Assembly: GCF_905147045.1 (NCBI RefSeq) | Contig: NC_065894.1 | Location: forward strand, 9,151,501-9,215,500 | Direction: 5' to 3' | Origin: Nymphalis io | Lineage: Eukaryota > Arthropoda > Insecta > Lepidoptera > Nymphalidae | Length of the DNA stretch: 64,000 nt | Shown: piece after piece, positions 22,001-29,600 of the stretch | Position numbering within the stretch: the stretch's first letter is position 1 | Layout of the letters: every line of letters starts with the position of its first letter | Position numbers and translations under genes: made by a program | Notes under the pieces: model-generated | Databases searched by the model: none | Told to the model about the DNA's origin: nothing | The model's input: only the letters and a program-made list of their open reading frames with translations

Positions 22001-24976
22001 GATAAACATGGCATATTACTTATCACAAGAATATATAGATAATAAAAAGGATATTCATAAATTTAATTGTATTTGATTGACTCTGTAAATGAAAGGGTGA
22101 AAAAGAGTAACTACTGAGTGATTTGCCGGTTCTTTTTGGTAAAATCTACATTCCGAGCCTATGGTATCTTTAAATTTAATTCAATACTGGAACATAACGA
22201 TTCAAAAGTTCCTTCATGATCCTACTTAAAAAACGTTTTTTTTATTTGATATTTGTAACACCGCAGTACGTGATTTTGAAATGTCATAATGTATTATAAT
22301 CATAATTATAACATTTAAAGAAGACCCGTATCTAATAAAGCTTTAACCATATGGCGGTTTTCTAAATAACACAAGTGAAATACGAAGTGAGTTATTACAG
22401 AATAGCACTGCAGGTTAAAATTTAAACGTAAAATTTACATAAATTAAAACGTAGTTAAACTGCCGTCATATAGCTTTTGCTTACGAATTTATTTTTCAGG
22501 AACTGTCAACAATGGCTTCAAATCTGGTTATTACTTGGCATACCATATATTTCTTATCATCTGGATTACATTTGGTCTTGGATACATTGCAATGCTTTTT
22601 GGCTTTATAACGAGTGGTATGAGAAGTGAACGAGTTCACAGACTAGAACAGAAATTTGCATATCAGTTAAAGTCTACACAAAGCAAGATCTTGCAAGGAT
22701 TTACAAGAGATATAGCCGTTATCAGAAAAATCATTAACGAGGCTAATTTACTAAAAGTAAAGGTTTGTAATTATTAATATCATACTCCAACTTATCGCTC
22801 ATTACTCTATACTTTTTATCTTTTAGTGAAAATATGATACAATGGAAACATATTAAATGTGATTACAATGTCATTAAATAGACAATAATTCAATATTTCT
22901 TTCTTTCAGCCTGTATACGTAGAAACTGCTCCACATTTATACAGAAGTGCAAGTTGCCCTATTTTAACATTCGATATCGTACCAAGAGATCCTGTTGTTA
23001 AAAGGAAACGTGCTAATTCTGAAAACATTCAATTAACTGCCAAAGATATGCTTCGTATTCAGTCGGATACTGATTTACTTGGTATTGACAAAGAGAAAAC
23101 ATTTACAGCATCAGCTATTGTCAAACCTGTTGAATTACTTGCGCGGGTAGTAAATGTTTTAGGTGGATTTGAAGCTCAACGCCAAGGCAGAGGAATCAAT
23201 ATATTTGATGACGAACACATCTTAGCAAGTGAACAACCACCAATGTTTACTATAGGTAAAGATTATTTGTCCAACGCTCCTATGAGAACCAGGGCATTAA
23301 GTGTAGCGGTGCCAAATTATAGAAAAGAATCAGTATCAAGGTTAGACCATGATTTCACATGGACTAATGGTGATACAGCTGAAAAATATAGAAAAGAAGC
23401 TAATATAAGAAGCGGAAAGCTGTCATTGCCTACTAATGTTACGCCTAATGATGAAAACCAGCCAAGAAGCTTATTCGCACGATTATTTAGAAAAACAAGC
23501 TCAAACGAGAGTCCTGCAGAATATATTAAAAATACTATGAAAGGTAGAGTTAGTAGTGCTCAAGGTTCTTCAGAAAATGTAAAAGAAAAATCAAGACGAG
23601 GAAGTATCTTTCCTACTTTCGGCATTGAAGATGAAGAAAAAAGTGATATAGATTCATATAAAGAAAAAACAAAACGTGGGCGATACAGCATTTTTCCTAC
23701 ATTTGATTTCTCAGACGATGAAGATAGAAACGTTGCAATGGCTGCTCAACAAAAACCAAAAAGACACAGTATATTCCCCACTTTTGATTTTAGTGAAGAC
23801 GAAGACGTTGTTGCTGCTAGAGCATACAGAGAAAAAACAAAATCGGGTAGGCATAGCATATTTCCAACATTTGATTTTAGCGATCCTGAAGATGACGCCA
23901 ATCGTTATAAAGAACGTACAAGAAAAGGGAGGCATAGTATTTTTCCAACATTTGACTTTAGCGATCCAACAAGTAATGACGATGACACTGTAGACGAGGA
24001 TGAGGTACAAAAATACCAAAATCGAACTCGAAGAGGTCGTCTTAGCTTACTTCCTACATTTGGCAAATCTAAGAAAAGTGATGACGACACAATGCCGGAA
24101 AGTTCAGACGAATTAGTTAACTATAAGGAAAAAACACGTCACGGTCGCAGAAGTCTGTTTCCTTCATTTGGTAATAGCAGAAAAATAAGCACGCCTGAAC
24201 ACTGTACCAGTGATCTTGAAACTAGTATCAAACAATACCAAAAGCAAACGAAAATGGGTCGAAGCAGTTTATTTGCAGGGGACATTAAAAATTTCAGACA
24301 AGCTACAGAAGGTGATAGTGGCAATCTTTTCTCTAATGAATTAAATAATTACAGAAATAGAACTAGCCGTGGTCGGCCTAGCTTATTCGATCCTGACATT
24401 AACATATCAAATCTTCCCGAATCAGAACAAGTAGAAGTATTAGAGAACACAAGCGTTGCAGATTTGCTTCGTGCATTAGCTGTTATAGATACTGTTACTG
24501 CTCAAAATTCGGAAGAACAGAATATGGGCGAAAGTTCGAGTAATACAAGGAGACGCGGGTCGCTTCGGCCTGACTTCAATCTACCCCCAGTACCCAGCAG
24601 AGGAGATTTGGAAGAAACTACTGGCCCTAGAAGAAGAAGAATTTCAGTTCGAGCCGCGGCTCCACAATTTACGCCAACTTTGGCTACAGTGGTGGCTGGG
24701 GCTGAATTGCAAATAACGGCAGCAGCGCAGAGAGAAAATCGAATGACAATGTTGATGCAACCGCCGCCTCCATATTCTGAGAGTGCAAGCGAAGTTCCAC
24801 CGCCAAGAGCTAGAAGATATTCGCCTGCACCTGTGGACTCCAACAGATCGGGAACGGCTCCAGTGCCTAGACTTTTTTCGCGAAGTAGAAAAGAAAGTAG
24901 TTCAAATGTCGAAGAAAACTCAAGGCGAAATAGTCTAACTGATATAGTTATTGATAGTAATAAAAATAAATCGTAA
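3740..24976 (+). CDS. ork1: ork1: two-pore-domain potassium leak channel (gene span; exons listed separately)
   Basis: Join of 3740-3884, 20998-21177, 21400-21521, 21717-21957, 22500-22762 and 22910-24976. All introns are GT-AG and all phases agree, giving 1005 residues. Layout: M1 about 7-27; extracellular cap about 28-92 with sequon N80-Y-T; pore 1 filter T107-I-G-Y-G111; M2 about 119-142; M3 about 178-203; pore 2 filter T221-I-G-F-G225; M4 about 241-270; then a roughly 730-residue cytoplasmic tail. Length, exon-boundary residues (LKVK/PVY) and the tail motifs SDTDL..DKEKTF and ADLLRAL agree with what I recall of Drosophila ORK1/KCNK0, a background K+ leak channel whose opening is kinase-regulated through its tail. 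Introns 2-5 are short; intron 1 (3885-20997) is about 17 kb and full of transposons. No pore residue looks broken. Confidence 0.95.
3885..6598 (+). other. ork1 intron 1, 5' part, no feature seen
   Basis: AT-rich intron with no coding signal and no repeat family that I could recognise. Intron 1 as a whole continues to 20997 and carries the transposons listed below. Confidence 0.6.
6600..6907 (-). repeat. SINE family B copy with inverted head
   Basis: From 6600 to about 6857 the sequence is the reverse complement of a tRNA-derived SINE, from its CAGTACAGTA tail through the body up to the GGTTTGAA region. At 6858 the tRNA-like head (GCCGAGATGGCCTAGTGG) follows in the opposite orientation. Read on the minus strand, this is inverted 5' end, then body, then tail. 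Confidence 0.8.
7386..7680 (+). repeat. SINE family A (Metulj-like), near full length
   Basis: Runs from GGTAGGGCTTTGTGC through TTCCCAAGGTTGG and CCACTTACCATCAGGTGG to TATAAAAAAAAAA. This is the commonest repeat in the window, with at least 15 copies or fragments. It resembles the abundant nymphalid SINE class often called Metulj; that name is from memory and not checked. Confidence 0.85.
8687..8736. repeat. (AT)n microsatellite
   Basis: About 25 uninterrupted AT dinucleotides in ork1 intron 1, next to a diverged SINE A fragment. Confidence 0.95.
8752..8890 (-). repeat. Diverged SINE family A fragment
   Basis: Matches the 5' half of SINE A in reverse (ACTGGCTCACTCATCC, then GAGGGTGGTACCAACCCAG) with many mismatches, so it is an old copy. 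Confidence 0.7.
9881..10126 (+). repeat. tRNA-derived SINE family E, with B box
   Basis: The head resembles a tRNA 5' half (GGTTGGCGTCGTTGGTGG), with the pol III B box GGTTCGATCCC at 9934-9944. The body contains GTCTAGTTTCCATAGTACAAG, ending near GAATAATGTC. A second full copy is at 53197-53463. Confidence 0.85.
10172..10313 (+). repeat. SINE family E, 3' partial copy in tandem
   Basis: Repeats the 3' two thirds of the preceding SINE (TATTTACAAAAGAAAAA, then GTTTCCATAGTACAAGC) and ends in the (ATT)n tail after CCCAGG. About 45 bases separate it from the first copy. Confidence 0.8.
10671..10799 (-). repeat. SINE family A, 3' half, split by a LINE
   Basis: Reverse complement of the SINE A 3' half, from its tail (TTTAGAATAGGAAGGCGG) to CCAACCTTGGGAA. 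The rest of the same SINE resumes at 12543 (AACTAAGATTTTATG), so the element between them was inserted into it. Confidence 0.9.
10800..12417 (+). pseudogene. LINE reverse transcriptase pseudogene
   Basis: One reading frame covers 10800-12199 apart from the TGA at 11114 and the TAG at 12197, and it runs on to about 12365. A second frame then carries the C-terminal FKRGVKRHLAGRQGG segment and stops at a TAG near 12427. Deleted residues, two nonsense codons and the YAND active site all argue against function. Confidence 0.88.
12475..12507 (+). other. Hairpin at the LINE 3' end
   Basis: CTCTACT (12475-12481) pairs with AGTAGAG (12501-12507), and inside it CCAC (12483-12486) pairs with GTGG (12497-12500). 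There is one bulged A and a 10-nt loop. It lies about 35 bases before the A-rich end, where reverse transcriptases of this type can recognise their template. That function is inferred. Confidence 0.6.
12543..12707 (-). repeat. SINE family A, 5' half, other side of the LINE
   Basis: Continues the SINE interrupted at 10799: AACTAAGATTTTATG, then CTGGCTCACTCACCC, ending CCTACCACCAG. Together the two parts make a full SINE in reverse orientation. Confidence 0.9.
12708..13878 (+). other. ork1 intron 1, gene-free; GC-richer island near 13470-13600
   Basis: Mostly AT-rich. The patch at about 13470-13600 has clearly more GC than its surroundings and does not match the repeats seen elsewhere in the window. 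The 68-codon frame across it resembles no protein I know. It could be a conserved intronic element. Confidence 0.35.
13879..14100 (+). repeat. SINE family A, diverged copy
   Basis: Recognisable by CTGGGTATGTACCACCCAC, TATTCTACCGCCAAACAGC and GGATGGTTAATATTTCTTAC. The 3' tail is lost. Confidence 0.8.
14714..14925 (+). repeat. SINE family A, diverged copy
   Basis: Weaker match: CCGGTTTGAAGGGTAAA, then GTTCCCAAGGTGGTTAGC, then GGTGACCACTTACCATCAG. The 5' part is strongly diverged. Confidence 0.7.
14926..17753 (+). other. ork1 intron 1, gene-free stretch
   Basis: AT-rich, with no coding signal or repeat family I recognise. Confidence 0.55.
17754..18939 (-). mobile_element. mariner-type DNA transposon, inactive
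   Basis: The terminal inverted repeats begin TACATATGAAATTGGCG at 17754 and, read from the other end, TACGTATGAAATTAGCG at 18939. They bound a 1186-bp element with TA at each end. Both the size and the single transposase are as expected for Tc1/mariner. The element lies antisense to ork1 inside intron 1. The inverted repeats differ from each other by several substitutions, and the transposase is frameshifted, so this copy is old. Confidence 0.9.
17825..18758 (-). pseudogene. mariner transposase pseudogene
   Basis: Starts MENMKYRYIYEYDFYRG at 18758 and ends GAYFD-stop at 17825, both typical of a mariner family found in Lepidoptera. In between are the helix-turn-helix segment (EADPSQSTSEIAAGFGVSDK, then WVPNELSESN) and the catalytic-domain segment (LLLHDSARPHTAQQTT, LRHPPYS). 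These pieces lie in different frames. The conserved HDNARPHT has become HDSARPHT, and SPDLAP after HPPY has become SRALLQ. No intact protein can be made. Confidence 0.9.
18970..19026. repeat. (AT)n microsatellite
   Basis: About 28 TA dinucleotides directly beyond the right end of the mariner. Confidence 0.95.
19027..20670 (+). other. ork1 intron 1, gene-free stretch
   Basis: AT-rich; no ORF with family resemblance and no recognised repeat. Confidence 0.55.
20671..20965. repeat. Head-to-head SINE family A pair abutting ork1 exon 2
   Basis: 20671-20810 is the SINE A 3' half in reverse (TATAGAATAGGAAGGCGG to TTGGGAACTAAG). At about 20811 it switches to forward orientation (AAAGGGTGAGTGAGC to ATAATAAAAAAAA). 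Similar 13-mers flank the pair: AAAAACACATTTT at 20661 and AAAAATACATTTT at 20974. The right end lies 32 bases before the first base of ork1 exon 2. Confidence 0.8.
20998..21177 (+). CDS. ork1: ork1 coding exon 2 (cap and pore helix 1)
   Basis: Acceptor TTTCCAG at 20991-20997, donor GTGAGT at 21178. Encodes residues 49-109: the remainder of the extracellular cap (with SILRKLSEYCGK and sequon N80-Y-T) and pore helix 1 (FYHSFFFSYTVVSTI). The Gly of the TIGYG filter is split across intron 2. Confidence 0.95.
   Translation: MFSTRTTFPMTRINKIAYYENYPSTAASLCLTIQQKMLNLHSNGTSTILSSSLIPLLVL
21400..21521 (+). CDS. ork1: ork1 coding exon 3 (filter 1 and M2)
   Basis: Encodes residues 109-149: the GYGN end of selectivity filter 1, then LAPTTHLSRILMIFYG and FGIPINGILLANLGEYFG, the conserved M2 signature. 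Ends at CAG/GTAAAT in phase 0. Confidence 0.95.
21717..21957 (+). CDS. ork1: ork1 coding exon 4 (M3 and pore 2)
   Basis: Encodes residues 150 to 230: a basic M2-M3 loop, M3 (IFLYLVPGFLFFIFLPACIF) and pore helix 2 with TTIGFGD. Acceptor TTTTTCAG, donor GTATTG at 21958 in phase 1. The frame reads on into the intron, so the exon end rests on the donor and on family alignment. Intron 4 (21958-22499) is AT-rich and empty. Confidence 0.95.
22500..22762 (+). CDS. ork1: ork1 coding exon 5 (M4 and proximal tail)
   Basis: Encodes residues 230-317: the outer loop after pore 2, M4 (AYHIFLIIWITFGLGYIAML) and the proximal C-terminal helix (LKSTQSKILQGFTRDIA). Ends LKVK at donor GTTTGT, the same residue boundary as in the fly protein as I recall it. 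Confidence 0.94.
22910..24976 (+). CDS. ork1: ork1 coding exon 6 (long cytoplasmic tail with R-x-S-I-F-P-T-F array)
   Basis: One 2067-base exon encodes residues 318-1005. It opens PVYVETAPHLYRSASCPILT, and contains SDTDL near 369 and DKEKTF near 377, both shared with fly ORK1. From about residue 545 to 870 there are ten basic-serine modules with the serine at 549, 577, 604, 633, 660, 696, 732, 770, 808 and 868. The first five are nearly identical (SIFPTF), most followed by an acidic D-F-S-D/E run; later ones drift to SLLPTF, SLFPSF, SLFAGD, SLFDPD and SLRPDF. ENTSVADLLRALAVI (829-843) is the other conserved block. The end has a proline-rich QPPPPYSES segment and a last SRRNSLTDI. The tail is predicted to be disordered and multiply phosphorylated; that is inference. 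Confidence 0.95.
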   Translation, partial: PVYVETAPHLYRSASCPILTFDIVPRDPVVKRKRANSENIQLTAKDMLRIQSDTDLLGIDKEKTFTASAIVKPVELLARVVNVLGGFEAQRQGRGINIFDDEHILASEQPPMFTIGKDYLSNAPMRTRALSVAVPNYRKESVSRLDHDFTWTNGDTAEKYRKEANIRSGKLSLPTNVTPNDENQPRSLFARLFRKTSSNESPAEYIKNTMKGRVSSAQGSSENVKEKSRRGSIFPTFGIEDEEKSDIDSYKEKTKRGRYSIFPTFDFSDDEDRNVAMAAQQKPKRHSIFPTFDFSEDEDVVAARAYREKTKSGRHSIFPTFDFSDPEDDANRYKERTRKGRHSIFPTFDFSDPTSNDDDTVDEDEVQKYQNRTRRGRLSLLPTFGKSKKSDDDTMPESSDELVNYKEKTRHGRRSLFPSFGNSRKISTPEHCTSDLETSIKQYQKQTKMGRSSLFAGDIKNFRQATEGDSGNLFSNELNNYRNRTSRGRPSLFDPDINISNLPESEQVEVLENTSVADLLRALAVIDTVTAQNSEEQNMGESSSNTRRRGSLRPDFNLPPVPSRGDLEETTGPRRRRISVRAAAPQFTPTLATVVAGAELQITAAAQRENRMTMLMQPPPPYSESASEVPPPRARRYSPAPVDSNRSGTAPVPRLFSRSRKESSSNVEENSRRNSLTDIVIDSNKNKS

Positions 24977-25184
24977 ACCAGTGCCTTCGATACCATAGAG
25001 CAATTAGTAATTTTAAGCGTTTAATTTATTGATTAATATAAGAAGCCATCCAGCGCTTACAGTGCGTTATAGTTGTATTCTATTGTCATTTCTTTTTAAT
25101 ATTAAATATCCCTAATTTATATGATAAAATTTACTGTATGTATCAAAAATTTATATGGCTTACAATATGACTATTATAAAAAAT

Positions 25185-25190
25185 AATAAA
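25185..25190 (+). terminator. Candidate ork1 poly(A) signal, proximal
   Basis: AATAAA, 209 bases after the ork1 stop, in an A-rich stretch. A second AATAAA lies at 25467-25472. Which one is used cannot be told from sequence. Confidence 0.4.
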
Positions 25191-25466
25191 AAATATAATT
25201 GAAATCAATAAGAAAATGTAAAAAATATTTATGCAATGTTTTTTAAACGTATTTTTGCCTTCTTTCAAACAGGCAAGTATTTACTATTAATAATGAAACA
25301 ATTATGCAATAATATTTTGCCAGTATTTATTAAAACATTCCATTAGTTAAGTCAATTAGCTTATTTTTTTTGGTCTTTGTAAGGGAGGAGTACAAACACA
25401 AAAATATTGTGATATCTTTTAATTAGTATCTTCAAATATATTGTACCTTACACATTTTAACTTAGC

Positions 25467-25472
25467 AATAAA
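25467..25472 (+). terminator. Candidate ork1 poly(A) signal, distal
   Basis: AATAAAGTTTTATC, followed within 30-50 bases by TG/T-rich sequence. It would give a 3' UTR of about 0.5 kb. Confidence 0.45.
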
Positions 25473-25832
25473 GTTTTATCTAGTCGTTACACTAATATAG
25501 TGTAGTTACAATAACAAAAATAAATATATATTACAAGATGTGTTTATTCGTTGATATCTCAGCATCAAGTGCATTTTTGTTAGAATCAGGTTGATTTCAT
25601 TGTAATGATAATAATTACTTATTAAAACTTGACTGGTATAAGATAAAATAGCTAAACATAAAAGTAGTCCTGTTTCTGTTTTTGTAAAAAAATCTTTTGT
25701 TATAAATATCTGTATCAATAAATTTCGTCATTACTTTTAATTTATTTATTTACAAGATACATTATTTGTGCTGTGATTGAAGAAAATAAATTATTAAAAA
25801 CCACCAAAAATACAATCATATCGTTGTTTTCA

Positions 25833-25838
25833 TTTATT
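25833..25838 (-). terminator. Candidate IP3K poly(A) signal
   Basis: TTTATT on the + strand is AATAAA on the - strand. It is the first one met downstream of the IP3K stop at 26269, about 430 bases on. The stretch 24977-26268 otherwise holds only the two facing 3' UTRs. Confidence 0.4.
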
Positions 25839-26268
25839 TTTACACAACATTTTAATTTTATATAAGCTAAATAAACACTTCATAAATATGATATATAAAA
25901 TAAATAAATCAATATTCTTCTTTCGAAGAAATATAAGTATATTAAACTTGTTCCATAATTATATATAATTACCAACTTTTAAGTGTTCGAGAACTACTTC
26001 ATCAGAATCGACACATAAACATCATCAGATAATCTATACAAATAAAGTCATCAACATTCATAACCTACTCTAAGATGAGTATTATAAACTTATCAATAAT
26101 ACAATAACGGTCTTTACTGTAATCATTATTTACAATGAACAAATCGTCAATATATACATATGTATCATCGTCTCCATACGAAGTCTGTATCCAGTAACAT
26201 TTACTGCTGATTTCAAAGCCCAAGACATTACAGAGCGATATTCTGTATTGGCAATTCCAAAGCCTTTT

Positions 26269-26616
26269 TCAAGTGGCTAACGAGTCTCTTCTTACGTTTT
26301 TGTCTAAGCTTAAATTGGAATAGCATTGGTCAATGTTACCGTTGTCATCTTTTATTAGGGATTCAAAGATGGAGATTAAATTGTCGATACCAATGAGGTA
26401 CCCATCTTCATGGTTACCAACTTTCCAAGCTGAATTGTGGTCGATGTTCACTCCTTCAGGCACGGGAACCGTTTTTGCGAAATCTATCATCCAGATGGAA
26501 GATTTTCTTTTGTCGTGGACGAAAAGCAGTGAGCTGCCAATAAGCTCGTGTGTTCTGAAGAAGTGAGATTCGATCAAAGTTGCTCGAATATTCTTCAGTC
26601 TTTCGAGATACTTCGG
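26269..26616 (-). CDS. IP3K: IP3K last coding exon
   Basis: Encodes PKYLERLKNIRATLIESHFF, then THELIGSSLLFVHD, WMIDFAKTVPVPEG and KVGNHEDGYLIGIDNLISIF. The Asp of IDFAKT is the metal-binding residue of the inositol-polyphosphate kinase fold. After the conserved core, about 28 polar residues end at TGA (26269-26271). The acceptor is TATTTACAG in phase 0. Confidence 0.95.
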   Translation of the reverse strand, partial: PKYLERLKNIRATLIESHFFRTHELIGSSLLFVHDKRKSSIWMIDFAKTVPVPEGVNIDHNSAWKVGNHEDGYLIGIDNLISIFESLIKDDNGNIDQCYSNLSLDKNVRRDSLAT

Positions 26617-29600
26617 CTGTAAATACAAAAAATATATATATTAGCTATATTTTGTATATTGCTTGATCTCTTGTTTCTACATATACGCTAGTACTCCAAC
26701 GAAAGCTTAACACTTTTATTTTTGTGTAAATATAATTAAAATAGTATATTCTTAAGAAATATATTATAATAACAGAGATTTCCAATATTTATTTTATAAA
26801 TTCATTGAAATGATGCTTTATAATAAAATTGACACTTACGACAGCGCTGGGCAATGATGCGGTGAAGTCCTTGAAAGCCTCCAGTATTTGCTCCCTCGTT
26901 TTGGTCGTCTTGAAATCTTTGGAGCTCGTTCCATCAGCTTTCTTAACACCGTCTATCCTGAATCCCAGGGTCGCTGTCGAACTGATGGTTTCCCGCCATA
27001 TCATATATCTTGGCTTGGTAACACCTTTGCTTCGGTGTTCTTCTTCTGATGGCGCTTTTGGGTCTATTTGAATCATTTTTTCATACATATCCTGGAAAAA
27101 GTGACACATTATATAATTTTTATATTTTATTTCAAGAGACATCATTTTAATTATTTTGATCTATCGATCGATAAATACGAGTACTTATAAAGGCTCGTAT
27201 TTCGGCCACACATCAAAGTTTATGATTAAAAAAACGATTACAGATATAAACTAAATCTTTATTCAAAAATATAAGATAAAGCCGTAACTAACAATAATTA
27301 AACACCAAAACGACAGTACAGTCTTTGAATAGTAGACTTGTGCAATTAATTTTGTGTACATTCAAATTCAAAAATTATCAAAAACTCTTAAAAGTTATTC
27401 CAATACAAATTTATTAATTATTATCTTACATATTAATATGCTGTTAACGTGATTCAAATGAAAATATTAATTACAGTATTATGACGTTATTAAAATATAT
27501 TAAAATAGTTATTTATAAATAATCTGATAGCTAATAAAGAGAACTATATTAAGAACGGTTTAAAAGATATATCTCATATCGTTATAAAAGGTCACTGTGG
27601 TTTATTATAAATAACAAACAAATAACGTTATGACGTTGATAATTTATTATATACTTACTTTATAAATTTTAAACTTAACTTGATTTTTTATGTTACTAAC
27701 TGAACTAATACGACTTTTATATAATTATTATTTATTGAGTAATATATATACTGATAACTTAAATATATTTTTATTGTTTTCTAATATTTTTCATACGTCT
27801 TTGAGGATCATGAAAACCGGATGTATACGATTTAAGCAAATCAAATATTCTTTAAATAACATTGGAATGCAGTTTCTATCAAAAAGATCAAAGTAGGAAC
27901 TTAGATACGATAAAAATTAATAATGTCCTCCAGACCGATTTCGGCCACGATGGCCAATCTCAACTGCCAACTACGCAGGAGATATTATAGTGCACAAGTG
28001 TGTGCGCAAACACAGGTGCACTCTCTATTCCCTAACTCTCATAATCCGATGGGACGGCAATCCGACACGACCGGAAAGAGTTCAGGTGCAGGACCAACGG
28101 CTTTACGTGCTTTCCGAGGCACGGGAGTATACACACTTCCAACTTCCAGACTCCGGGCTGCTACTGAGACTTTTCTGACAGAAAAACCCAATAACTTTTT
28201 TATGGGCCCGACCTGGGAATTGAACCCAGGACCTCCGGGTCTGCGGCCTTACATCACGCCACTAAACCAATGAGGCAGGATACGATAAATACAGATTACA
28301 TAAACAAACATATGTTATATGTACAGTAAATAAATAGTATACTCACTTTTCTTAATTTAGTCTTCTCCTTAGCCTTAGCTAATTCTTCCTCTAAATAAGT
28401 TCGGACTCCAACTTTGCAGTCCATAACGCAAGGACAGTCGAAATCACTTAGTAGATCTTGTAATTGTAAGTACACTGTACATATTGATCGTTAAGGAATA
28501 ATTGAATAACAAGACACAAACATTAAGATTAAAAAAACAGAGAATGACTATAAATTTTGTAATTTATAAGATTATAACGTTATTGATTTGTACAGATTAA
28601 ATAAACAACGTTACGCAATAAAAATAATCAATTTGAATTTCGAAACGAATTAGCATAATTTATATCAGCAAGGGAGCAATGACCTCGTAAACAGATTTGT
28701 TTTTAATTATTTCCGCGTTTTTTATGACGGATTATTTCACAAACATCAATATAAAGAGCCCCTGAATCAACTTTTAATTAAGGGGAGGTATTCTCAATTC
28801 AATGTAATACGTTTAGGAATATTTAACATGAAAAAATGGTGTTACTAAAAAAAATATTCTCTACAAAAGAATTTCTTTCAGCGAACTCGAAAGTACAGAA
28901 CAGCGAAAGTAATATCAAATATGTGTTTGTTTTAGTATTTGTATTAGTACAAATGAATTTTAAGCATAAAATTAAATAATACATAAATGTATATACGAAA
29001 TACGTAATAATTATTTAAAATTAAATCTATAAATACACATATAAATATATGTTACCGTTATGATGAAATTGAAACATGGTAGAATTTCAGTAAAATGAGA
29101 CACGTGTAAGTTTCCTTAAGATGTTTTATTTCACCGCTGAGCAAGAGTTGAATTATAAGCACAAATTACGTACATGAAAATTCAATGGTACTTGGCTGTG
29201 TTTGAACCGTATTTTAAAACGCGCATAAATATTTATGATGGTAGTAACTGTTAATATTTTTATATTTAAAAAGGATACGTTCTCCGTCCTCACAAGTCAC
29301 TTGTCCCTTGTATTCAGGTACAAACGGTCGGAGTATGTCTTTCATCAGTAACTGAAACAAAAAATACAACAAGAATTAAACATTTGTACTATTAATACGT
29401 TTATATAAACGCTTTTATAGCACTTTCTTGAAAAATTACGGATTAACATAGAAACTTTAACATTTGGAGTTAAAGTTTCAAAACCCTTTCCTTAGTGCTA
29501 GCTTTCTATGTAAAAGAAGTATGCAAGTTTTCATGGCGCCCCAGTAGTTTGGGCTGAGCGTTGATATGTCGGACAGTTATTATTTTATATTATAAGACAT

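Noticed and set aside
21958..22076. Extension of ork1 exon 4 past the donor
   Set aside because: The open frame is intronic; GTATTG at 21958 and the phase-matched exon 5 restore the family sequence.
23711..24019. Long open frames antisense to or overlapping ork1 exon 6
   Set aside because: They mirror the codon repeats of the real exon and show no family motif.
27923..28273. 116-residue ORF on the + strand with plausible composition
   Set aside because: It lies wholly inside a SINE family C copy; the same frame recurs in degraded form at 43975 and 49568.
28205..28279. tRNA-like sequence on the - strand
   Set aside because: This is the head of SINE family C, repeated with the same body at 43932-44300 and 49497-49852.
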